A DNA stretch of 64,000 nt, from NCBI RefSeq assembly GCF_001411555.2, contig NC_049915.1, positions 17,560,640 through 17,624,639 of the forward strand, read 5' to 3'. The DNA is from Juglans regia. Its lineage: Eukaryota > Streptophyta > Magnoliopsida > Fagales > Juglandaceae. Numbering within the stretch: position 1 is the stretch's first letter; each line of letters starts with the position of its first letter. Below the pieces are notes generated by a model. The model worked only from the letters and a program-made list of their open reading frames with translations, did no database searches and was not told the origin of the DNA. A program made the translations under genes and the position numbers. Below are positions 45,901 through 57,900 of the stretch, in pieces.

Positions 45901-48900
45901 ATAAGATTTTTATTTTTTATTTTTACGGGGAACCTCTCCAAGGCAGGGCTTTTCGAACTCACCCCTATAAAGTAAACCTCAGTCCTGTGTATTGCACCTT
46001 TGGAAGTTTCCCATACACGGAACTGGGTAAGTCACTTGCTTTTCACCAGGGAGTGTGACCCTAAAGGATTGTTTACACCTATGATGTGTTGAACCTTGGA
46101 TCTTGAAGGGAGCGATATCCCAAGACCAAGGCTTTCACCACTTGGACCAACCCTTTGGGGTTGAATTATAAGATTATAAAAATTTATAAATAATTAATAT
46201 CTAAGTAGTTGATATTTATCCATAATAACAGTATATTATATGCCTACATAAATTGTTAATACATACACATAATATTGTAACATATCTCTATTTCATATAT
46301 GGTTCCCACATACTGGTATATAAAATTATTAAATCTTATTGACTAATTATTGTACAAATTATTGGGGAGATGTGTTTTATTCCAATTCGGGCTTGATGTA
46401 TTTTGGGTAATTTTTCACAGACTTTTTGGGTCATTAGGAGCTCTCTAGTATGGGCTAGGTGTTTTCTTGTGTACATCCAGTATACTTGGCTACTCCTATT
46501 GATATATATATATATATATAATATTTTTACTTATAAAAAAAAATGATTGTACAAATTATAAAATATAGCTATGAAGTATATTCAATATATAGGCATAAGT
46601 AATTAGGTTACATATTATATATTTAATTATAAAAGTGTTATGCTTATATTATTAGCTAATACATATATATATACACACACACAGGTGTATGTATATATTT
46701 ATCAATATATGAATGAGCTTTAATCGAGTTGAGCTAACGAGTCGACTCAGGCATAAACGGGCGGACCTTAACGAGCCTTAGCCAAGTTGAGTCAAGTTTT
46801 TTCGAGTATGTGTCATTTACTAATTGAGTGGGTATTTGCTTTCATGAGCGAATTTTTTTTTTCTTTTTTACGAATCGAGTTCGATTCGAGTTTAACCGGG
46901 CGAGTATCGAGCAGGCTATCGAATAGACTAGTTCATTTACAGCCCTAGGTGTGAATGGATTATCAAAATATCTCATTTTTCTTGTTATGCGACTTAATTG
47001 AAATGAAGTGCATATATACTTTTGTAGTATGCCCCGGTGATTTTAGACATTATTATCGCACTTGACAGATAAATAAAAGGTATCTGAGAATGCTATAGTT
47101 CCAATAGGGTTTATTTCTCACTTCAGTTTCGGTTTCACCAACCATTTAGGCATATGCTGGTGCATCAGACGCAATTTTGTCCATTCCATATCATCACATT
47201 AAATAAAAATCTTGCATGTGAAAGAAAATGGTAGAATACAAATAATTTCTTTGGAAAACTTTCATTTCTCACATGCTGGAAGGCTCCCTAGAACAGACCC
47301 ATAATCAGTTGAATTGGTCATTGTACTTACAAATATATGGACTGTCAAAAGCTATTGATACATTGAACAATTTTAACTTTGGTGGAAGTTGTTAGTGTTA
47401 ACTGGATTGAATACCTCATTGTGAGGATTTCTTTTCATTAGAAAGGCACTGCCGTGCACATTACAAGGCTAGAATCAAGCCATTTACAGCAATAGAATCT
47501 GTCTAAATAAGGAAGCTATGACTAATTACAAGATATGTACAGCTATAGATACATGCCATATATGACTAAGTACAAGAAAGGGAAGTCGTATGCTATCAGT
47601 CCAGCACATATCCCACTGACAGTTAGAATACTAGTGGCTTTTGGTTGAAAAGCAATTTTTTTTTTTTTCCATTTTATAAAGTTTTAGCTGACTATTTCTT
47701 ATAAAAGAAATTGGTAAGTGTCCTTGAGTTCTAGCTAAGTTGGATTTCCTTGCTTTGTACTAATAGGACGAAGGTGGCTCACAGGTTTGAGACCAATTGT
47801 ATTTAAAATTTACAATAAAAAATTAGGGGCAAATGTGTTTGTCCCATAATTATAAATTTACTAACATATTTTGTAAAATGTCCCATAATTATAAATTTAC
47901 TACCATATTTTGTAAAAGCAGCCACATTTATGCCAGTAAATATTCTGTTTTTCTGTCCAAACAATCGGTGAGAAATGTGGAATTTTGTAATGGAAAATAC
48001 TCTAGTCACAAAGAGATTACACAAAAGCAATCCCACAAACTAATGTGACTTGATGTGGTTCATCAGATTATAAAATTACTTTTATTATAAAGTAGATTTA
48101 ACATATCAGATGAAGTTACGTCAGTTTGTGAGATTTTGTTCTGTAATTTCTTTGTAGATGTAGCAGTACTCTTTTGTAATATGTAGAAATAAATCCCTAG
48201 GGGTTGGCTCAAGCGGTAAAGGCCTTGGTCTTGGTGGTGTGTTCCCTCTAGGTCTAAGGTTCAAATACTCTTTGGTGCAAATAATTTCTACAGGCCATTG
48301 GACTGGGGGAACTTCCCCTTGAATTACCCGAAGTGCACTTGCTGGAATCTCCTTGCGGAAGAATTCATGCTGCAACCTTTTAATTGTTGACTTGATGTTC
48401 TTTTATTGCATGTACCTGTTTTTTTTTTAATGAATTAGAGGTGGTGCTCAATTTATATCTGTATATTACAGTTTTTTTCCCCATCGGTGCAGATTTCACA
48501 GAACTTATATGAGCCGTATGTTAAAGAAGCTTCTCTTTTCAAGGGGTGCTCTTCGGGATTCATAAAGCAGATTGTAAGACATCATGCTTTTCATATAAAG
48601 TAAAATGTGAATTAGAAAGACTGAGCAATAACAATTTTATTTTTATTTTTAAAAGTTGAATGACACATGATTTCTATGAATGGAATCACATCCATTGACT
48701 CTGGAAATCTTAGGGCATGTTTGGTTTCACAATTTTAGAGAAAAGCTTTATAAGTATTGAGAAATTCTTTGAATGTGTTGTTTATTGGGTTTTATTTGTT
48801 GTAGAATTTATATTGGAGGATCATTGTCCATTATAAATCCCTAGTTGGTTTTAACAATTGTTAGTGTAGAAAGGCACATCCAGTATGGTTGTAACATGTA

Positions 48901-51900
48901 AATAATCCATTTACAAATGTCAATTCCATTCTACCTCTTACCCAGGGTTCCCACTGGGTTCTTTAAAGGCTATTTCAGTACCTGATTCTGTTATTGAAAT
49001 TAGAGAAGAGGTTTGCTGGATTTAAGTGACAGTACTTGACAAAATCAGGGAGAAAACTACAGTCAATAGTGTACCTTTTTGAGTTTCCTGACCTAATTTT
49101 AGGCCTATTTTCTATTTGTAGCATGAAACATGATGAATTGAAGTATCATTTGGTTGATTGGGGTTAGGCTTTTCTTCCCCTATACATGTTGGCAGTTTGG
49201 AGTGAAGCTGAGGATCTTAAAATGAAATTTTCAGGGGATTGAGATTGCTAGGTTTTGAAGGAGCGGTGGGGTTGAACTGGGGAAGGATGGGTCCTTTTTT
49301 TTTTTATAATTAGTAAGACATTTATTACCAAGAATAGGCTAGCCCAAGTACATAGGAGGTATACAAGAAGAAATACCTTTATTACCAAGAATAGGCTAGC
49401 CCAAGTACAAGAAGAAATACCTACATACACTAACTAAAAAAGACAGAAAAGACTAAAGTAAATTCAGAAATTCTTCACCATTCATTACAATAGCCTTAGC
49501 CCACAAACATAAAGTATTAAAGAAAAATTCCCTAATTTCTCCCATCGACTGTTCTCTATCTTCAAAACACTTCCCATTCCTCTCCAGCCATAAACACCAC
49601 ATCAAACACAAAGGAAGCATTTTCCAAATGGCAGCAATACATTGTCTCCCCTCTACACCTCTCCAACAAGCAAGTAGATCCACCACCTGCTTAGGCATCA
49701 CCCAAGTTATACCCATCCTACCAAAAATCTCGTTCTACAAAACTCTTAGCCACCTCTCAATGTAGAAACATGTGGTTTACTGATTCACCATCTCTCTTGC
49801 ACATGGAACACCAATCTACAACGTGAAGTTCATGCTTACGTAAATTTTCTGTGGCCAGAATTTTATCAAGAGACACCAGCCAACAGAAGAAAGCCACCTT
49901 ACTAGGCACCTTAACTTTCCAAATGCTTTTCCAAGGGTAGTCACAAACACCTTGGTAGGTTAACACCTTGTAATAGGAACGAACTGAAAATCTGAAATTT
50001 CCTTCATGAATCCACAGCAAACTATCCTCCCTTCCTTGAACAATCTTCAACTCATAATCTACCAAAAAAATCAGATATCTTTGTTGAGGAGTTGGTGACC
50101 AGCCAACAGGGTCAACTTTACCAGTGAAGACATGGAAGTGGAGTTGATGGATGTTGTTTCAACTGTTACATATCTGCATGGCTTTGCTAATGTTCAGAAT
50201 GCTACAGCTGGCAATTAAATTAGGAATTTAAAGTTTGACGCAAAATACAGGGCATTAGAAGGACAAAATTCTCAGGGAAATGTGGTGAGCTTGCACCCCT
50301 ATGGAAGTAATTTTTGACTTGGATGACTACCTTAAGTTGCATTGTTTTGGGCACAGAATTTTGTGAAAATAAAATACTTTGCTATTATTTGGTGGTATAT
50401 TTGTGTGAAAGGGATGGGGAGACTTGGGATCCTTCTCTTTTATGTTGTAGACCTTGATCTGTTTAGTTTATTTTCACATTTCCTCGTATATTTTTATTCA
50501 TTTTTTGGGGCTTCTCTTGTAATCTTACTGTGATTCAGAGTTCCCCCCATGCTCAGTATATTGTATTGATAAATTATTTAATAAAAAGAATAAGGCCTAA
50601 GAGAGTTTGAATCTAATGGTCAGTTGAGTTTACTTGCAAAAACAGAAACGGGAAACTACACTTTTCACTTTGAACTAACGCCCATTCGGTAATGTGGTCA
50701 CTAAATTGCCACCTTTGCCACATAGTACCATTAAGCTTCCATTTTGTTTCAATTGTACCCTCTATCGGTTGTTGGCTGTTTTGTTTCCAGAATGTGAAGT
50801 AATGAGCACGTCGTTACATTTAAATTGGGCAATAAGAAGTGGATTGGGGGTAAATACAATAATTTCAACTGGGGGTACTCTCATAATTTAATTTCGGAAA
50901 AATGACATTTCCGTCCGTTTTGACATGGAATGGAAGTTTAATGGTGCTTTGTGACAAGGTGGAAATTTGGTGACCACATCGTGAGTGAAACTATTAATTA
51001 CCAGTGTGTTCTTTAAGTCACAACAAATTGATTCAGAATTATTTTCAAGTTTACAGTTCAAAGTTTCATGTCTACAGTGCATGAGCATCATTGTTTAGAT
51101 TTACAGTTTTATACCAACGTGACATTAAGAGCTTAGATTGTTTTAGTGTAAATTGCTCTCATTCTTTCACGGTTTATCAGGCAAGCAGAGTCCATGAGGA
51201 GTTTTTCCTGCCTGGAGAAGTGATTGTAGAACAGGGAAACGTAATGGATCAACTTTATGTCATATGTTATGGTGAAGTGGTATGATTTCTTTTAGTGCTT
51301 TCATTTTCAATATGTTTTCTTTGGATTTATTTTGTGTACTTGCAATGCAGCATCCATATAGTATTTTATAGGGTATAAGATAATATGGCCACGTGAAAAT
51401 AGTTTAACAGTTTTTATTCTATGAGAAAGTACAAAGTTTTAGAAATAAACAGTTCGTAAATTGGGTGAAGCCTATAAAGAGAGTAACAAGATTTTGCCAA
51501 GTTATGATGTTGACTTTAATACCAATACTAGCGCTTAATACTAGTTTCTGATAACCTTTACACCTCTATCTGTCTCTCTAGTTAGAACTTCTGCCTTCTT
51601 TCTCCTTGGAAATCCAAGTTAGTTTTCACCAAGCTAATGGTCATAATAGATGCACTTGCAAAGGTGAGAGGGAAATTTAGCATTAAGGCCCCGTTTGGAT
51701 GTTGAGCTAAGTTGAGATGAGTTGAATTCTTTATGAATAGTAGTGAGTTGAGATGGTGGAGTGAGTTTTGTGGAGCCCATCTAAGATGAGTTTAGATGTA
51801 TTTATGGGAAGTTGAAGAAGGTTGTGGGTCCCACATGTAAAAAGGTGTTGAGTTGAAAAAGGTTATGGGTCCCATGTGTAAAGAGTTTTGAGTTGAGATG

Positions 51901-54900
51901 AGTTTAGTGATTTGAGAGTTGGGTGTTTAGATGTTAGAGTCAGCTTAAAATTAGACTGATCTCAATTCAGTCCAAGTTCCAAACGGGGCCTAAGTGGCTG
52001 GCCTATATTATTGGTGAAGGTATTGTTTGACTTGAATATTCATAAGGGAAAATTACTCCAATAGTCTTTGTGGTTTTGGAAACTTTCAAATCAATCTCTA
52101 ACTCTGAATTTTATTCCAATAATCCTTGTGCTCTTCCCCGCTATCAAATGGATCTTTCTATCCATGCCTGTACAAATTCATCTATTTTTTATGGAGCTCT
52201 TGTAAAATGTGTATCATATCTATAAAAATAAAAAATTACCGAAAAATACAAACAAAAAAGAGTTAACCCTAAAAACGTTAAAGAAAAACTTGGGGGAAAA
52301 AGAAAAAACAAAAAGAGGGTTGGACGCCTCCCCCTCCGCCCCTGCAGGAAGGCTCCTCCACAATCCACCCCCTCATAGGGTGCATCCATGGAGGAGATCT
52401 GTGACTCCCTCACAGTTGGATCATTTTTTTTTACAAGTAATAAGAGATTTTATTTTTTCTGATAAGTAATAATAAGAGATTTTATTATGCAAGTAAATAG
52501 GCATAGCCCAAGTACACAGGAAGTATACATGCGGAAACACCTAAATACAAGCTATGAACTAGTAACTAGTAAAGTCTGAAAGAAAAACATTTAAATTATC
52601 CCCATTCAATACCAGAACTTTTGCCCAAAGACAGAGTTTGAAAGAAAAACTCTCTTAAGTTCTCCCAACAAGCGTTCTCTGTCATCAAAACAGCGTCCAA
52701 AATTAGCACAATTGCGGCTCAGTCCACAAGCCAGCAAAACCCATTGTTGATGGCCAGCACCATTGGCAAATTTTCCAATTGCACACGTTCAGACACAAAA
52801 TTGCTCCATACACACCAAAAACCATGAGTTAACAATCACACCAACAAAATATCTGAAATCAAAGCCAATTGACCCTAACAAAATCCCCATTTAAAATAAA
52901 AAATGTTCGACCACAAAAATAATAAATTCAAAACCCAAACACCATTACCAAACTAAACCTGTCTTTCAAAACAACCACAAAGTTAATTCTGGTCCATCAA
53001 AACCAACTCATATCTGAATAGAAAGAAAAAAGAAACCGGTCTGAATGGCAAGGTTCTTGAACACAGTGGAGAAGTAGATGGGAGCTTTGGCAGCTAAACA
53101 CTTGGCACACTTCCTAGCCTAGAGAGACCCTGCCTCCTCCCCACCAGGCACTCACTCAAGTGCTGCCTCTGCAACCTTGACACCTTCGGCTTGCCCCTCC
53201 TGCCCCCATCAGTACCTCCACCCATCAAACTCATTCTCGACCAAATAGTTGGAAAACACAAGCAATTTGACCAATAGGAAATGAAGTCAATGAAAATCTC
53301 ACCCTAATGCTGACCTTAGCCCTTGTGGTTTGCTTTGTTAGTGGTGTGAGGTTGTTTTTGTTTGAAAGAGTAAGAAGGGCATTGGGTTTCTCTGGGCAGT
53401 GAGACTTTGAGCTGTTTGGTGTGTAGGTAGAGTGATCGATCTGGTGTTGGGTTCAATGTAAGTCTTTGGCGGGAGTGAAATGGCTTTGGGTAAAACTGAT
53501 GGAAGAAGAGAGAAGTTTAATTAAAACTGTTGAGTGCTATAGAGGGCGCAATTGAAAAAACTTAGAATTGTAAGGATGTGATTAGAAATGACCCTAACCA
53601 CAAGGTGTGTAGCTTATATTTTTCCTTATCTCGAGGATCAATATAGCTTCTTTCTTGGAAATATTTCTTCTAATTTGCTTGCTTTTAAAGTTAGATGTAG
53701 CATAACTCATACCTCTTTTTTTTTTGTAATTTGTATCTATGTAGACTTGAATTGTAGGCTTGATGCATATCATATTTTCTACAGGAGGAGGCGGGAAAAG
53801 TGGAAGATGATGAAACAGAAGAATCTCATAAGCGTTTGCAAGCCTACAGCTCAGTTGGAGAGGTTTCTTTTCTTTGTAACAATCGTCAGCCCTGTACAGT
53901 TCGAGCTCGTGAACTATGTAAGGTCTTGCGACTTGATAAACAATCTTTTATAGAGATCTTGGAGATAGGTTTTCCTGATGGACGGATTATCTTGAGCAAT
54001 CTCCTTGAGGTAAATTGATCTTCCTTATTCTGCTTCAATCTAATATCTTTACCCTTAAAATATGGTCCTTGAGAAATAATTGTTAATGCCTTTGCTGCTT
54101 TCTACAATAAAAAATCAATTGGGTCCACTTGCTGGCAAAATTTCTCTATATTCACCGGAAAGATTCTAGAATTTAATGTGGCTAGAAATTTGAATCAATG
54201 AGTCAGTAAATAACATTCTAACACTTTAGTAATGACAGGGAAAGGACTCCAATCTTCAGAGAAAGATTTTGGACTCGGATGTGACTCTGTATATTGAACA
54301 GCGTGAATCAGAGCTGGCTATGAGGGTTAATTGTGCTGCCTATGATGGAGATTCTTATCGACTAAAACGTTTGATCAGTGCAGGAGCAGATCCCAATAAG
54401 ACAGATTATGATGGAAGATCACCTTTGGTATTGATTTTAGAAGGCGAAGTTGCATTTTAATTTTTCTTTGACAATAAAGCAATGGAGTGCCCGTACCTTT
54501 TAAAAATTTTAAATACTTCATAATCTTTCGTCCCTGTTTTATCTCAATGGCATAAGTAAACTGGCAGCTTGGTTGTTCTTCAAAAAGTTTTAATTAAGGG
54601 AGAGGTGGAGAGGTGGAGAGGTTAGTGTATGATACAATTTATCTAATTTTAAGGGACATAAAGGAAAAGTATCATGAGGTCCTTTATCTATGGTGCTATG
54701 GCTCAATATGATGGTTTTGTACTTAATATACCATCACATATGGCAACAAAGCTCAATTTCATGCTGATGGTCTTTTATGTATTTGTCATTAGATTATCCA
54801 ACTTATGCCTGACCATCTTAATTATGGTGTATTTTCACTTTACTGGGATTGTAATGATTTATTGTATGGTTTGTACTAATATAAACTTGTATATTTTGTT

Positions 54901-57900
54901 TGTTACAGCATATTGCCGCATCCAAAGGATATGAAGATATTGCTCGTTTCCTTATCGAACAAAAGGTGCTCATCAACATTTTAGGTGGGCTTTTTAACTG
55001 GTTGGTTGCCATCAAGGGATTGGGTGGCCCCTGGGGCAGGGAGCGATGGGGGTTAAATGCCACTATGACCTTCTGCAGTTTGTCATTCTGCCAATGGTTT
55101 AGTGTGCTCCATGGCATATTGGCCCTCTTAAGATAAGGCTAAACATAATTTAGAGGGCACGTCAGGTCAAAGTCTTTAGGACTATGTGTTAAATTAATTA
55201 TTTTTCTTTTCAAAAGTATCAGCTTTATGATTTATCTCTCATTCAAAGTCCAACACTGCAAAAACTCTTAAATCTTACCCTTATCTAATCCGTAATTTGA
55301 TGATATAAAAGTATTAAAAAACAAAGTCCACAAACCCAAGAAAAAAAAAAACAAAAAACATTGCATGTAAAAACAAAGGCCACAAATTAGAGCATACATT
55401 TAAGATGTGTATCATGAAAAAACATCAGATATAATGTTGATGTGGTATAAAAAATACGTAGGATTGTATATAATGAACATTGTCTAGTAAAAAACCTACT
55501 CACCATTAAATGTCTAAAAGCTTTGCAAGATCACTTTTTCAATAAAATGTTCTCTTCCTATCTTTGTCAACCAGTTAATGATGCTAAAAATTATTCAAGA
55601 TTAAGAAATTTGATGTCAGAATCATTTTCCTTGATCCATCATTTAGTGGTATGAGCTTCTTCATAAGAGTTTTTTTTTTATTTTTGGGGGGGGTAAGCTT
55701 CCGCATTAGACTCCTAATTTCTTCATTTTTACACTCATCATTATTTTCATGAGATGATGTCTTAGATTTCGCTTCTATTTCTTAGTTGGTATATGTAACT
55801 GGATTATCAATAAATCTAGTAATTAATGTTAATTAGTCATGTGTATTAGATAAGTTTGGGAACTCTCCCTTGCTTGAAGCCATCAAGAACGGGCAAGATC
55901 AAGTGGCTTCTTTACTTGTTAAGGCAGGGGCAGAACTTACCATTGATGATGCCGGTGGTTTTCTCTGTACGACCATCGCAAGGAGGGATTTTGACCTTCT
56001 TAAAAGGGTTTTGGCCAATGGCATTAATCCAAATTCCAAAAACTATGATCGCCGAACACCACTTCACATGGCTGCCTCAGAAGGGTTACATTCAGTGGCA
56101 GAGTTACTTATAGAAGCAGGAGCAAGTGTTTTATCAAAGGACAGGTATGATCTGAATTCTGATCTGGTTTTGAAGACAAGAGTGAAGTATTATTCTTTTT
56201 AAGCCTCTACCAGTTAAGAAGTGCAAAATATGAGATTGTATAATGAGGAAGTTGGTATGATCTAGTTGATGTATGGGTTGAATATGTTTATGGATTAAAT
56301 ATAGTTTTATATTATTTCCACCCGTATTTTGCGATCAACAAGGTATGGCTTTGATGATTGTTTCCACTACCAGTCTTTGGATGGGTAATTAAATGATGAT
56401 GGGCACCAGGTTCATATCAAATGATCAATCTTTGTCATTTAATATTACATGAGGCATGCTAGTTTGATCTTAATGGTCTAGATAGTTTTGGAAAAAAGCT
56501 AGCATGGTTCAAAAGAATTATGAAGTTTTTTTATGCCTTAGCAAAACTGGAGTCCTTTTCTTCCATTCTTAGTCTCAACGTCTATCTTGGATCTTTTCAG
56601 TTTTATCTGGACAACTTTGAGATTTCGTATGAGAATTGTCTGTGTTTTAGAGATGATACCTTGCTTCTTTACACTAAGCAAATTGTCGTATACTGTTGTA
56701 AATATTTAGTATTGAGTTACTGGAACACCACCTACACTGCCTCTGCCTCTGCATAACATGTGTTGTACTACATAACATACTAATAAGCTCGCTCAACTAG
56801 CGGTTTTTCTTCTTTCTGCCAGCCTTGCTTTATTTTCATATTTCATTCTAATGACTTTATGACCACAATGCATATTTAGCTTGGAAAAACCATTGAATTT
56901 TCTGATGAAAACAAGAACTGTTGATGTCTTTGAAATAAGTTCAAATATCTGAAGTAATATGCTTTTGATCATGTTTGAAGTTAAGCTTGATTACTCTCTC
57001 CCGACTAAGCATATTTTTTCGTCCCTAAAATCTTAAGTTTCATCAAGTTTCTTGTTCTTTCTTTTTTTTTTTTTTTTTCTTTTCTGGGAAACTTCAGGAT
57101 AGAGAATACCACAATCTTAGCATCCTCCAATCTCATTGATATTTAAGGATTCATTGTTCTCATTTTTAGGAGTTTTCTGTGTGACAAAATCAGAAGTACT
57201 GTTTATGAGGGCAAAATGAATTTTTCTTTAGATATCTACAGTGGCTGCATACTACTTGGCCAGAGCATGGTTCTAGAATTGAATTTCAAATATCATCTAT
57301 CCCAGGAGTCCAGCTGCTAGCTTAACTGAAGCTCATCTATGTGATAAAATTATTCTGCTTCTTATGTCATGAAACTTTTAAAAATTACTTCGAAATAAAT
57401 TTCAATTTCTCAGTCATCAAACTTCAATTGTTGTTAGAAGAAGTGAAAAGTACAGAAGGGGACACTCTTCTAGTCTGCACTGACTTTAAGATGAAAGAAA
57501 GAAAGAAAGGAAACCATTTACGCACAATTAGCAATTCATAGCTTAGTATCTCTTTTACTACAGAATTTTGCCACCTGGAGTAACCTTTGTTAGCCATATT
57601 CTGCTTGCAGATGGGGTAGTACCCCATTTGATGATGCCTGCATAAATGGAGATAAGAATTTGATCAAGCTGCTTGAAGCTGCAAGAACTTTTCAGTTGTC
57701 TGAGTTATCTGATGGTGCCCAAGCAAGTCGAGGTAATACTAAAATTTTACTTCATGCATATAGCATTTACATCCTCAATTGTCTGATTTGCAATAAACTA
57801 GTAATTTCTGGAAGGAATTTTACTGCGCAAAAAAATTGTTGCTGAAAAAATCACTTACCAAAAGATGCTCTAACAAAGAAATGAAGAGCAATAATCTTCC

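Larger units (their letters stand above)
45660..46947. mobile_element. hAT-type element with 8-bp target duplication, in channel intron 5
   Basis: 1,288 bp. Ends TAGGGCTGTAATTGAGCC and TCATTTACAGCCCTA, an 11-bp inverted repeat with one mismatch beyond. GGTGTGAA flanks both sides exactly (45652-45659, 46948-46955), the 8-bp duplication expected for hAT elements. The subterminal parts are rich in GAGCTCGAG, CGAGTT and GAGCC. No transposase is present; the interior has taken in a SINE (45912-46160) and a LINE 3' fragment (about 46370-46540). Confidence 0.9.

Noticed and set aside
48195..48270. Possible tRNA gene (A-box and B-box)
   Set aside because: No complete cloverleaf, anticodon stem or pol III T-run at the right distance, and the head is repeated at 45912-46160; a SINE fits better.
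54674..54984. Open frame running into channel exon 10
   Set aside because: Its upstream part is intron 9. The true exon starts at 54909 after TTACAG, in another frame, keeping the ankyrin phase.
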